Shown: positions 49,575 through 58,254 of the stretch, piece after piece
How the letters are laid out: each line of letters starts with the position of its first letter
How positions within the stretch are numbered: the first letter of the stretch is position 1
NCBI GenBank assembly: GCA_963836015.1
Contig: CAWIIF010000015.1
Span: forward strand, 1,488,001-1,552,000
Direction of reading: 5' to 3'
DNA from: CAWCDJ01 sp963836015
GTDB lineage: Bacteria > Acidobacteriota > Terriglobia > Bryobacterales > Bryobacteraceae
DNA: 64,000 bases
Program-made: the position numbers and the translations under genes
The notes under the pieces: model-generated
Seen by the model: the letters and a program-made list of their open reading frames with translations, nothing else
Told to the model about the DNA's origin: nothing
Database searches by the model: none

Positions 49575-51621
49575 CGGTCGTGTTTTCCTTCTTGACGAAT
49601 GCGTCAGTATGTATTGACTCGTGCCGGTTCCTGCTGTGCCGCGCCCGGCCGGCTTCGGAGCGCTTGTCCAGAGACGCGCTCTGGAATGCGTTTTGCACCA
49701 GGCGGTGCGGATCGAGAATCAGAGCCACGGTGCCGTTGCCCAGGATGGTGGCGCCGGAGACCACTTGAACATTTCGATACAGCCTTCCGAGGTTCTTGAT
49801 GACGGTTTGATGGTCTCCGAGCACCTGGTCCACGACGAAGCCGCAGCGCCCGTGCTCGGTTTCGACGACCATGATCTGTTCGCGCTCGGGCCGGGCCGCC
49901 TCCATCTGGAAGTACTCGCTGAGCCGGATGTAGGGAATCAGCTCGCCGCGCACGTTGGCGATGTGCTTGCCGTGCGCGTCCTGTATATCCTTGCGGGTGA
50001 GCTCGACGCACTCCAGGCTGTTGGCCAGGGGCAGCACGAAGTGCGCCCGGCCGACACGGACCAGCAGCCCGTCGATAATCGCCAGGGTCAGGGGGAGGCG
50101 GAGCGTGACCGTGACCCCGGCCCCGGGCCTGCTGCCGATATCGATGGACGCGCGCAGGGCCTCCATGCTGCGGCGGACTACGTCCATTCCCACGCCGCGT
50201 CCGGAAACCTCGGTGACCTCCCGCGCCGTGGAGAAGCCGGGCGTGAGTATCAGAGAGAAAATCTCGGCCTCCGAGAGCCGGGCGGCGCCGTCGATGAGGC
50301 CCTGTTCGATCGCACGGGCGCGCACCACCTCCGCGTCCAGGCCCCGGCCATCGTCGCTTACCTGGATCAACACATTGGCGCCGGAGTGGCGGGCCGAGAG
50401 GTGGATCGTACCGGTGGGGGGTTTGCCCGCCGCACGGCGGACGTCCGACGGCTCAATACCGTGATCCATGCTGTTGCGGATCAGATGAACCAGGGGATCG
50501 CTCAATTGATCGATGACTGTCTTGTCCAATTCCGTATCAGCGCCCTCGATGGTTAGGGCAACCTCCTTATGCAGTTCGATTCCGAGGTCGTGAACCAGGC
50601 GCCGGTACCGTTCGAAGGTGGTTTTGAGGGGCAGCATGCGGATGCTCATCGAGTTTTCCCGAAGCGCAGACGTCAGCCGGTCGACCGCCTCAGATATCTC
50701 GACAATGTCGGCGTCGTCGCGGCGGCCGGCGACCTCGCTCAGTCGCGCCTGCACCGTGACCAGTTCGCCCACGAGGTTGACCAGCTGGTCCAGCTTGTCG
50801 GCCGACACTCGAATGCTCGACGCGCTCCCCGGACCGCTCGCGAGGCGCGAGTCCGGCCCGCTCCGTCCGGCAGACGCGGCCTGCCGTGTGCCGGCGTCCT
50901 CCTCCCGGTCCGTGACCCGCTCGATGGCGAGTTCGCAATCGTCTTCGACGAAGATGAAGATATCGCGGATCGCCTCGGGCGCAGCGGCCGTGGTCAAGAC
51001 CATGTCCCAGGCCAGATAACAGCGTTCCGCGTCGATCTCGCGGAGTGGAGGAACGGCGGCGGTATCGAGTTCGATCCGGAGCCGGCCCAATTCCCGCAGT
51101 TCGCGCAGCAGGAGCAGCGGGTTGGTCCCATTCAAAATTACGTTCGGCCCCGGCCGGAAGCGTATGCGCCACTCATGCGCGAGGCCGCTCGCGGGGCTGT
51201 CCTGCGGCGCCGGCGAAGGGGTTGTGTCCGGCGGAGGGCCGGAGGAGCCTGTCAGCTGGTGCAGTTTGGAGAGAATCTCCGAGGAGCGGGCCTGGTCCAC
51301 GGTGCCGCGGCCCGCGGCGCCGTCCAGCATGGTTTTGATCTGATCGCCGGCGGCCAGGGTGAGATTGATCAGGTCGGCGGTGGCGGCAAGCTGTCCGTTG
51401 CGCAGACGGTCGAAGGCCGTTTCCAGATTGTGGGTGAAGCCCGCGATGTCGTCGAAGCCGAACATCGCGCCCGATCCTTTAATGGTATGGAGAGCCCGGA
51501 AGGCCCTCCCGACGACTTCGCGGTCGTCGCGGTTCTGATCCAGCTCGAGGAGCGCCGATTCCAGTTCGACGAGCAGCTCGCGGGCCTCTTCCTGGAAAGC
51601 CTGCTTATACTTGTCAATCAT
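49564..51621 (-). CDS. cheA: Chemotaxis histidine kinase CheA
   Basis: A 685-residue CheA. The P1 domain has the phospho-acceptor His45 (ALHTIKGSGAMFG), followed by a linker, a P2-like alpha-beta domain (about 150-245), the P3 dimer helices (VSADKLDQLVNLVGELV), the ATP-binding P4 domain (LVHLIRNSMDHGIE, VSDDGRGLD, GRGVGMDVV) and the CheW-like P5 domain ending near residue 645. A basic tail of about 35 residues ends the protein. The start overlaps the cheY stop by ATGA. Confidence 0.95.
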   Translation of the reverse strand: MIDKYKQAFQEEARELLVELESALLELDQNRDDREVVGRAFRALHTIKGSGAMFGFDDIAGFTHNLETAFDRLRNGQLAATADLINLTLAAGDQIKTMLDGAAGRGTVDQARSSEILSKLHQLTGSSGPPPDTTPSPAPQDSPASGLAHEWRIRFRPGPNVILNGTNPLLLLRELRELGRLRIELDTAAVPPLREIDAERCYLAWDMVLTTAAAPEAIRDIFIFVEDDCELAIERVTDREEDAGTRQAASAGRSGPDSRLASGPGSASSIRVSADKLDQLVNLVGELVTVQARLSEVAGRRDDADIVEISEAVDRLTSALRENSMSIRMLPLKTTFERYRRLVHDLGIELHKEVALTIEGADTELDKTVIDQLSDPLVHLIRNSMDHGIEPSDVRRAAGKPPTGTIHLSARHSGANVLIQVSDDGRGLDAEVVRARAIEQGLIDGAARLSEAEIFSLILTPGFSTAREVTEVSGRGVGMDVVRRSMEALRASIDIGSRPGAGVTVTLRLPLTLAIIDGLLVRVGRAHFVLPLANSLECVELTRKDIQDAHGKHIANVRGELIPYIRLSEYFQMEAARPEREQIMVVETEHGRCGFVVDQVLGDHQTVIKNLGRLYRNVQVVSGATILGNGTVALILDPHRLVQNAFQSASLDKRSEAGRARHSRNRHESIHTDAFVKKENTTDGT

Positions 51622-51980
51622 CCAAGCACTCTCTTTACCACCGCAAGGAGCTGTTGAGTGGCGAACGGCTTCACGATCCAGCCCGTCGCTCCGGCTGCCT
51701 TGCCCTCCAGCTTGCGTGCTTCCTGGGATTCGGTAGTCAGCATTATGATCGGAATTCCTTTGCATGCCGGATTCGCACGAACGCTGCGGATCAGGCCGAT
51801 CCCATCCAGGTTCGGCATATTCAAGTCGGTGATCACGAGGTTCACGGGCCCGGTCAGCTTCGCCAGTGCGTCTTTGCCGTCAACGGCTTCGATCACGGTA
51901 TAGCCTGCGTCGGAAAGCGTGAACTTGACCATCTGCCGCACACTGGCCGAGTCGTCCACCGTGAGAATCACCTTAGCCAT
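51618..51980 (-). CDS. cheY: Single-domain response regulator CheY
   Basis: A 120-residue receiver with the acid pair Asp9/Asp10 (TVDDSAS), phospho-acceptor Asp52 (ITDLNMPNLDG), switch Thr82/Thr83 (MLTTES) and Lys104 (VKPF). GGAG lies six bases before the ATG. It is phosphorylated by the adjacent CheA. No CheC, CheX or CheZ gene is found next to it; the MCP-like protein at 52458 carries a CheZ-like motif. Confidence 0.95.
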   Translation of the reverse strand: MAKVILTVDDSASVRQMVKFTLSDAGYTVIEAVDGKDALAKLTGPVNLVITDLNMPNLDGIGLIRSVRANPACKGIPIIMLTTESQEARKLEGKAAGATGWIVKPFATQQLLAVVKRVLG

Positions 51981-51983
51981 CCG

Positions 51984-52289
51984 TCACTCCTGAACCGCCA
52001 GTCCCGGGAACCGTTCCAAGCCGGCTTCCCGCGCAGTCCCAAGAGCCGCTTCGGACAGCCGGATCACGATGCGGGCGCCAGTACGGTCGGCTTCGCGGGC
52101 GGCGGCCCACAGCAACTGTACAACCGTAATGTCGACCTCTCCGGCGCACTCCAGATCCAATTGATGATCGTTTCCCGTCTCGAGCGCTTCGAGCAGCAAT
52201 CTCTTTAATTCCGCCGCAGACGTGACGCTGCATTCACCTTCCAGCCGGATCAGCGAATGGCCTTCGGATCGTTCCGTAGTTATCGGCAG
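51984..52289 (-). CDS. STAS domain protein, probable CTG start
   Basis: A 101-residue STAS protein heading the che operon, with the family core SLIRLEGECSVTSAAELK and AGEVDITVVQLLWAAAREA. The open frame begins after a TGA and has no ATG, GTG or TTG before the conserved core. A CTG at 52289-52287 sits seven bases after a perfect GAGGAG ribosome site, which fits a rare CTG start. A TTG at 52199 would cut off half the fold. STAS proteins in che operons bind or switch signalling partners; the usual phospho-Ser/Thr region here reads VDIT. Confidence 0.75.
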   Translation of the reverse strand: MPITTERSEGHSLIRLEGECSVTSAAELKRLLLEALETGNDHQLDLECAGEVDITVVQLLWAAAREADRTGARIVIRLSEAALGTAREAGLERFPGLAVQE

Positions 52290-52457
52290 AGCTCAACTCC
52301 TCGCGAAAATTCTTTGGCACTCGACCGCTTGCAAAGCCAGCGAGCCGCATCCCGTGAATCTGCGGGTGACTCCTTGTTCTGACTAACCTATCGGCTGGGT
52401 GGAATATTCCTGTAGCCCCTGAGTTGGCATCTATCCAACTTGTGGACTACGGTCGAT
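52290..52457. other. Divergent intergenic region of the che genes
   Basis: This 168-base gap must hold the promoters of the che operon and of the MCP-like gene. An inverted repeat with 6-base arms (agttgg / ccaact) lies at 52422-52440. No clear sigma-70 or sigma-54 promoter was found. Confidence 0.4.
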
Positions 52458-54395
52458 ATGAAAGGTATCCCAGCGCCTGTAGCAGTGGAGTCAGGTGAGG
52501 AGCCAGTGAACAATTGCCGGAAAATGACGACCGGGGACGGAAGCACAGCACGGCGACCGGGGCCGCTTGGCAACGCCTTGCGGGTGTGGTCGAGGCCCCT
52601 GCGGCGGAGCCTCACCATCCTGACTCGCCCGCACGGGCCGGCCGGTGGCGGGTGGCGGGCGGTAATCGAACAGGTCGCACAGGATCTGGACGGCCTCAAT
52701 CGTTCCACGGAGAGCGATTTTCTAGCGGTGGGTGGAAGTCTGATGGATTTCCGTTCGACGGTGCGCCGGATCGCGTCCGATTCGGCGGTGCTGACCGAAC
52801 TCATCTCGGGTGAGCATGGCCGCAATGCCGCACAGGCCCTGACCCAGGTGCTCGACCATTCGAGAGGGTTGGAAGCACAAGCTGAGGAGGCCTTCCAGGC
52901 CCTGGGGGAGGTGTACGAGCTTTCGCACCAGGTTCGCCTGGCCTTCGGCGGCCTTGGCAATACCGTATCGACATTCCGGACGCTATGTACGCTCACGCGT
53001 ATCGAGACAGCCCGCCTCGGGAGCACGGGCGCCGATTTCAGCGATCTGGCGGCGGAAGTGGCGCAGTTTTCGGAAAGCATCCAGTCGAGCGGGCAGCGTG
53101 TCCTGGATGTCTCCGCCAGTCTCGAACAGAGCGTCCAAGCCGCCATCCGGAATGGCTCGGCGGCTCGTGCCAGGCAAATCCAGGCCCTGCCTGCCCTGCT
53201 GTCAGGCGTCCAGCACGGCATGGAAGCGTTCGAAGAAAGGCGCCGGGGGGCGGTCGAATCGTCGATCCGCCAGACCGCGGAGTACGGGGGGCTGTGCGAC
53301 GCGATCGACGGCGTGGTGCGGTCGGTTCAATTTCACGATATTACGCGGCAACAGGTCGAGCACGTGGCGCAGGCACTCCGGCAACTGGGTTCCGGGGCTG
53401 GAGACAACCCCGCGAACGCGGAGGCATTGCCGCGGGACGCTCCCGCGATTCTGGCCCTGCAGTCCTCGCAGCTGGCCGCGGCGGCGAAGACCTTCGCCTC
53501 GTCGATCGAACGCATGGAGATGGATCTTGCAACCATTGCGACGCGCGCAGGCCGGATGGCCGAGACGGGACGGGCCCTGATGGGTATTTCGGCCGACGAG
53601 CACGACTCTTTCTTCCTGCGGATGGAAGGTGAGTTCACGAAGATTCTCGAAATGCTCGGCTCCAGTGCCGTGGCCCAGGCGGAAGTGGCGTCCACGGCGG
53701 CCCGCCTCGAAGAAACGATCGGATCGATGCGGAACTCGGTGGCGGAGATCCGCGGAATCGAGATCATGATCCAGCGGATTGCGATCAACGCCACGATCCG
53801 GGCGGCGCACCTTGGAACCGCGGGAGACGCTCTGAACGTGATTGCCGAGGCGATGCAATACCTGGCTCTCGATTCCAACACCAGAACCGAAGAGGCAGCA
53901 GGCTCGATCGCCGCCATCGGCCTCAACATGCGCCGTGTGTCCGGGGGCGCCGCATACGATGCGTCCGGCTCCCATCCGTCCACCAAGGACGTGATCGACC
54001 AGATGCGCCGTGCGGTCCTGGAACTGCACTCTTCGAGCGAGTGCAGCTTCAGCCGCGCCAATCAGATTGCGGCCCTGGGCGCGCGGCTCGCCGGCGAGAT
54101 CGGCGCGGTCCGCGGCGGCTTATCGGCGGGTCCGCTCTTTGAGCAGGTGGTGGGTCGCGCCCGCGCAGGGCTCGAGCGGATCGGAGCGCAAGGCGGGGCG
54201 GGGGATCCGCAGGGCGTCGATACGACTCCGGAGCAGCAGTTGGAGAATCTCGCCCGGCACTATACGATGCAGACCGAGCGGGACGTTCACGAGGCTGTGG
54301 CGCGGGGCGCGGCGGAAGCCGCCGGGGCGCCCCTCGAAGCGCCGAAGACCGCTCCCGACGAAGGAGATCTGGGGGACAACGTGGAACTCTTCTGA
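52458..54395 (+). CDS. MCP-like coiled-coil protein with CheZ-like DxxxQ motif
   Basis: A 645-residue cytoplasmic protein, mostly helical. Residues about 434-475 (IMIQRIAINATIRAAHLGTAGDALNVIAEA) resemble the MCP signalling hairpin but are strongly altered, so CheW/CheA contact is doubtful. At residues 291-298 the sequence FHDITRQ recalls the CheZ active site (DxxxQ), giving Asp294 and Gln298. The C-terminus ends GDNVELF, an acidic tail also seen on CheZ-like proteins. TTG 52440, GTG 52506 and ATG 52524 are other possible starts. It is divergent from the che operon, which lacks a CheY phosphatase. Confidence 0.75.
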   Translation: MKGIPAPVAVESGEEPVNNCRKMTTGDGSTARRPGPLGNALRVWSRPLRRSLTILTRPHGPAGGGWRAVIEQVAQDLDGLNRSTESDFLAVGGSLMDFRSTVRRIASDSAVLTELISGEHGRNAAQALTQVLDHSRGLEAQAEEAFQALGEVYELSHQVRLAFGGLGNTVSTFRTLCTLTRIETARLGSTGADFSDLAAEVAQFSESIQSSGQRVLDVSASLEQSVQAAIRNGSAARARQIQALPALLSGVQHGMEAFEERRRGAVESSIRQTAEYGGLCDAIDGVVRSVQFHDITRQQVEHVAQALRQLGSGAGDNPANAEALPRDAPAILALQSSQLAAAAKTFASSIERMEMDLATIATRAGRMAETGRALMGISADEHDSFFLRMEGEFTKILEMLGSSAVAQAEVASTAARLEETIGSMRNSVAEIRGIEIMIQRIAINATIRAAHLGTAGDALNVIAEAMQYLALDSNTRTEEAAGSIAAIGLNMRRVSGGAAYDASGSHPSTKDVIDQMRRAVLELHSSSECSFSRANQIAALGARLAGEIGAVRGGLSAGPLFEQVVGRARAGLERIGAQGGAGDPQGVDTTPEQQLENLARHYTMQTERDVHEAVARGAAEAAGAPLEAPKTAPDEGDLGDNVELF

Positions 54396-54430
54396 GACGT
54401 CACCCAAAATCGGCGTGCCCCCGAAATCGA

Positions 54431-55354
54431 CTACCTCGGGGGCGGAAGCGTAGAAGAAGGAGCCGGCTTGCCGTCGATAGTGTCGATCTCCATCATCTCC
54501 ACACGCGTCCCGTCGGGGTCGAACAGGCCGACCTGCCGCTTGTTGTCTACACCGATGTTGATTTTCAGCTCGCGCGCGTAATCCTTGCGGGCGGGCCGGG
54601 CCTCGAGCGTGGCCACTGCCTTCTTGATGTCCGGCACGACCAGGCAGACGTGGTGAGGGCTGCCGCGGCGTTCGGGCGGCGGGAGTTCCTTATAGAGCAT
54701 GAACTCCACGTGGTTGTCGCCATCCGGCACGCGCATGTTGACCCAGTTCAGCGTCGTGCTGGTGAGGCTGTTGCCGCGCCACGTCTCGCGGCACCCCAGA
54801 ATTCCGCCGTAAAACCGGGCGGCCGCGTCCAGGTTTCCGACGAGGATTCCCGCATGCATCATCCTTTCGGAAATACGCGTCGCCGGCATGTGCTTACCGG
54901 TGTCCCTGCCGGTCCAGCTATCGGGCAGATATTGCACGATCTCGAGGGTGTGGCCGTCCGGATCGACGACCGAGATCTTGCGGTTTCCGATCCGGTTCGT
55001 GCTCGCCTGAGCCGGCACTTTAACGCCGCGCGAAGCCAGGTACTGCCGCATCCGTTCGACGTCGTCGGTGTAGAGCCCCAGGTGGTTCAACTGGCCTTCG
55101 CCGCGGTTCGGCTCGTTGACCAGTTCCAGGTACTGATGGTCGTTGATCTTCACGAAAGCGATCTGGACCGAGCCATCGGCCTTGGGCAGCGTGAAAGCCT
55201 CCACGTAACCGAGGAAGTCCTCATAGAAGGCGCGCGCCTTCGCGAGGTCACTGACGAAGATGGAATAGTGCGCCACGCCGAAGACTTTCGGCCGGGCGGG
55301 GGGCGCCTGGGCGGAAAGGGACAAACACACCAGAAACCCGAAAAAGTATCGCAT
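54431..55354 (-). CDS. Secreted two-domain VOC (glyoxalase-like) protein
   Basis: A 307-residue protein with a signal peptide (MRYFFGFLVCLSLSAQ) and two VOC domains (about 24-145 and 160-290): VAHYSIFVSDLAKARAFYEDFLGY, DPDGHTLEIVQY, then MMHAGILVGNLDAAARFYGG and DPDGTRVEMME. The paired domains could form one metal site. VOC proteins include dioxygenases and lyases; the substrate is unknown. It is five bases after the stop of the CHAT cassette's last gene and might belong to the same transcript or be independent. Confidence 0.85.
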   Translation of the reverse strand: MRYFFGFLVCLSLSAQAPPARPKVFGVAHYSIFVSDLAKARAFYEDFLGYVEAFTLPKADGSVQIAFVKINDHQYLELVNEPNRGEGQLNHLGLYTDDVERMRQYLASRGVKVPAQASTNRIGNRKISVVDPDGHTLEIVQYLPDSWTGRDTGKHMPATRISERMMHAGILVGNLDAAARFYGGILGCRETWRGNSLTSTTLNWVNMRVPDGDNHVEFMLYKELPPPERRGSPHHVCLVVPDIKKAVATLEARPARKDYARELKINIGVDNKRQVGLFDPDGTRVEMMEIDTIDGKPAPSSTLPPPR

Positions 55355-55359
55355 CGGTT

Positions 55360-55842
55360 TCAGGGTACCTCGGGTGCGCTCTCGAGAATGGACTCGAGGG
55401 ATTCCACGAAATTCCGGATGGAGGCGCCGCCGCGAACGGTGGATTGCAGCTCCGCGGTCAGGGATTCGAGATCGAACCGGGCGCGGACGGCCTCCACCAA
55501 GGCTGGAAACGGCACTCCGATCTTGTGCAGGTAGTACTCCACCAGCCGCGGGGTCAGGAGTTTGTCCAGGTGCTGGTTCAGCACCCAGAGAGCGTTCTCC
55601 GCGACGTCCTTGGGGGTCCCGGCGGAGTAAAAAACGAAGAGCGTCTCTCCGTTCAACTCGAGGCGATAGTTGTACTCGTCGAGCTCCGGATCGGCCTCGA
55701 GGACCGCCACTGGCGCAATCACGCCGCTGTTGTCGAAAACGGTGGAGCGAATGGTAGGGAGCCAGGCGGGGAGGCTTCCGTCAGGCGCTTCCGGCGGCAG
55801 CGTGCCGTATCGGAGAGCGAGGGAGGGGAATGCGTTATCCAT
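55360..55842 (-). CDS. Small FlhA/FHIPEP C-terminal-domain-like protein
   Basis: A 160-residue soluble protein. From about residue 95 to 150 the sequence (LTPRLVEYYLHKIGVPFPALVEAV ... LQSTVRGGASIRNFVESLE) follows the end of the FlhA/FHIPEP cytoplasmic domain, where family members read qEvq-LLd … LLrEgVsIRdl. The preceding part (PELDEYNYRLELNGETLFV) matches the YrI-iKG segment. There is no membrane domain. The ATG at 55842 has an AAGGTGA ribosome site and follows the TPR gene by five bases. It looks like a free copy of the domain fused in the upstream TPR protein. The assignment is by eye. Confidence 0.55.
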   Translation of the reverse strand: MDNAFPSLALRYGTLPPEAPDGSLPAWLPTIRSTVFDNSGVIAPVAVLEADPELDEYNYRLELNGETLFVFYSAGTPKDVAENALWVLNQHLDKLLTPRLVEYYLHKIGVPFPALVEAVRARFDLESLTAELQSTVRGGASIRNFVESLESILESAPEVP

Positions 55843-55847
55843 ACGGT

Positions 55848-58247
55848 TCACCTTGATGCGCCGGACGCGCCGGCCGCAGCTCCGGCGAGGGCGGCCGGCA
55901 ATTTTGCGGATGCTTCGACCGCCGTCAATCCCGAGTGACGGAGGCGCAGGTACTCCGCCACCAGGCGGTCGAAAGGCAGCAGGGGCACGTGCTGCCGGCA
56001 CATCGATTTGAGCGCGCGGACGAGCCGCGTCAACTCGCCTTTTTCGGACAGGATGAGCGTACGCGACTCCTCCGGGCAGGTCTGGAGCATCGCGGTAACC
56101 TCCTGGTGCCCGACAAAATCGGCCAGCTTCTGCTCGAGCACGCGCCGGAGATGCTGCAGGATGGAATCGGATACGGCGCCGGGCTGCGCCTGGCCCGACT
56201 CGATTTCGCGCATCATGATCAGAATCCGGTAACGGCCGGGAGACGCTTCCGCCTGGCCCAGGGTCATGAACCGCACGCCGGGCACCTTGACGCCGAAGGC
56301 CGCGGCCACGCCGCTCCGCATCGCCTCGATTTTCGAAAGCACGTCGTCCGAAAGGTTTTGCGTGCGGCTGTCCAGGATGTCGGGCAGGAGATCCTCGTTC
56401 ACTTCCACGCGGACCGGAGTAATCATGGGATCGAGATCGAGGGCGTCTTCGCCGTAGGCGAGAACGAAGGCCCGCTCCAGGTCGTCGCTCGACAGGCGGG
56501 AGCGGTAGCCGTCGTTCCTGGGATCCAGCTCGAGCGCCCGCCGGAGCGCGGATATCGCTTCGTCGAGCGCTGCGATGCGGGCGCCCGGAACGCGCAGGTG
56601 CTCGAGCGCGAGTGCCAGGTTCGAATGCAGGACCGCGTCGGTCTCCTTGGCCGCGACAGCCAGACGGTAGTGCTCGGCGGCGCCCGCATAGTCGTCCGCC
56701 CCGTATTTCAGGTTGCCGACGCGGTTCTGGTATGTGTCTTCGAACGACGGCCCCTTGAACTGGCGCAACCGCTCCAGCAGCTCGAGCGCGTCATCGGCCG
56801 TGGTGGTGTTCTCGAACGCCTCTGCGAGGTTCGAAAGGGCGTCCAGCGCCGTCGCGCTCTCCGGCTCCAGCTCCAGAGCGCGCAGAACGTCGCTGCGGGC
56901 CTCGGGCAGGCGCCCCAGCTCGCGCAGCGCATCAGCCCGGCGAGCGCGGATGTAGCTTTCCCATTCGGGGTGGCAGCCGAGCGCACGATCGCACCACTCG
57001 AGCGCCGCCGCCCAGTCCTTGCGCTGCATGAGGAGACTCGTCATGCCCCAGTAGCCGTCCAAGGCCTTCGGCGCGAGCTCCACGAGGATCTCAAAAATAA
57101 CCTGCGCCTTCTGGTACAGCTCGGCTGCGGCTGCCTCTTCGACACCGTCCGCGACCGCTTCGTCGATATATGTGTATCCCGCCCAGGTTCGCGCGATGAA
57201 ATCCTGCTCGTCGTCCCGGAACGCCTGCTGGAAGTACTCCCGGGCGCGGGCGGGAAGCAGGTTCTGCTTGTAGACGACGGCCAGCTCCGTGCATGCGGCG
57301 GCCGGGCTGTCCACCAGCTTGAGCCTCTCGAAGAGGGGTCCGAGCAGGTTCTCGCGATCCTTGAACCAGTTCGTCCGCCCGTGCCATTTGATCAGGCGGC
57401 GATATCCGTCGGACGTGCCGGGGGCGTTCTGGATGGCCTGCTGGTACTGGCTTTCGGCGGCAAACTGATCGCCCGCGGCGTCGTAGTAATCGCCGAGCCC
57501 GGTGAAACCGTCGGAATCCTCGGGCCTGGCCAGGATCACGCGTTCGAAGTACGGCTTGGCTTCCTCGGCCTTGCCGCGGTCGAGCAGATACTCGCCCCAT
57601 CCGGCCCACACACGAGGGCTGTCCGGCGCCAGTTCCCGGGCCTGCTCGAGCAGCCCCCGCGCTTTGCCGGGCTGGGCGAAATGGTAGAGCTGGATTTCCG
57701 CGGCGATTACCAGCATGCGGGCGCGTATGTCCGGCGGCGTCTCCGTGCCGGAGAGGAATAGAAACCAGTCATAGGTCTCGGGCCAGCGGAGGTTCTCAAC
57801 CAGCGCCGCCGAATGGCGAATCCGCTCGATGGGCCACGCCTCGACCGGGGAATGGCGAAGCGCCTGTTTCGCGATGGCGGCGCCGTAACTGGTGTACCAG
57901 CCCCATTGGCTGAACGAGGCAAGGTAGGATTCGAGCCAGGTCCGCCAGCCTTTGGAGCGGTCCTCCTCGAAAGCGCGATCCAGGCGTTCGACCGCCGCCG
58001 CGATCACGCAGCGCTTGAATTCCTGCCGCACCCGGACGAGCAGCGGCGCGAGTACCTGAAGATCGGCGAGGCCGATCTGCTCGTCGATGACGGCCCAGGA
58101 GGCAAAGACGTCGTCGCCCCGGCTGACTGATTCCCGAATGGTCTCGAATGCGTCCGCGGCGGCACGCATGTTGGCGCCCGCCCGGGCCGCATCGAAGTAA
58201 GCCTGGGCGATCGCTTCCGTGATACCGATCTCGCAATTGGTGGGCAT
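55848..58247 (-). CDS. TPR protein with C-terminal FlhA/FHIPEP-like domain
   Basis: A 799-residue protein. Residues about 1-170 are helical. Residues about 170-580 are tetratricopeptide repeats (for example GKAEEAKPYFERVILARPED, DWAAALEWCDRALGCHPEWE). Residues about 605-770 resemble the FlhA cytoplasmic domain: LLPDILDS, VAAAFGVKVPGVRF, SPGRYRILIMMREIESGQ, GHQEVTAMLQ and LVRALKSMCRQHVPL. An alanine-rich tail ends it. The ATG at 58247 has AGGAGG just upstream and lies seven bases after the CHAT stop, so the two are surely co-transcribed. A role as recogniser or substrate of the CHAT protease is inferred. Confidence 0.8.
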   Translation of the reverse strand: MPTNCEIGITEAIAQAYFDAARAGANMRAAADAFETIRESVSRGDDVFASWAVIDEQIGLADLQVLAPLLVRVRQEFKRCVIAAAVERLDRAFEEDRSKGWRTWLESYLASFSQWGWYTSYGAAIAKQALRHSPVEAWPIERIRHSAALVENLRWPETYDWFLFLSGTETPPDIRARMLVIAAEIQLYHFAQPGKARGLLEQARELAPDSPRVWAGWGEYLLDRGKAEEAKPYFERVILARPEDSDGFTGLGDYYDAAGDQFAAESQYQQAIQNAPGTSDGYRRLIKWHGRTNWFKDRENLLGPLFERLKLVDSPAAACTELAVVYKQNLLPARAREYFQQAFRDDEQDFIARTWAGYTYIDEAVADGVEEAAAAELYQKAQVIFEILVELAPKALDGYWGMTSLLMQRKDWAAALEWCDRALGCHPEWESYIRARRADALRELGRLPEARSDVLRALELEPESATALDALSNLAEAFENTTTADDALELLERLRQFKGPSFEDTYQNRVGNLKYGADDYAGAAEHYRLAVAAKETDAVLHSNLALALEHLRVPGARIAALDEAISALRRALELDPRNDGYRSRLSSDDLERAFVLAYGEDALDLDPMITPVRVEVNEDLLPDILDSRTQNLSDDVLSKIEAMRSGVAAAFGVKVPGVRFMTLGQAEASPGRYRILIMMREIESGQAQPGAVSDSILQHLRRVLEQKLADFVGHQEVTAMLQTCPEESRTLILSEKGELTRLVRALKSMCRQHVPLLPFDRLVAEYLRLRHSGLTAVEASAKLPAALAGAAAGASGASR

Positions 58248-58254
58248 ACTCCTC

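Noticed and set aside
52310..52335. Possible sigma-54 promoter (TTGGCAC ... TTGC) ahead of the MCP-like gene
   Set aside because: The GG to GC distance is 13 bases rather than the required 10.
55360..58247. A true flagellar or type III export gate gene (flhA)
   Set aside because: No membrane domain is present in either protein and no other export-apparatus gene is nearby; only the cytoplasmic-domain likeness is supported.
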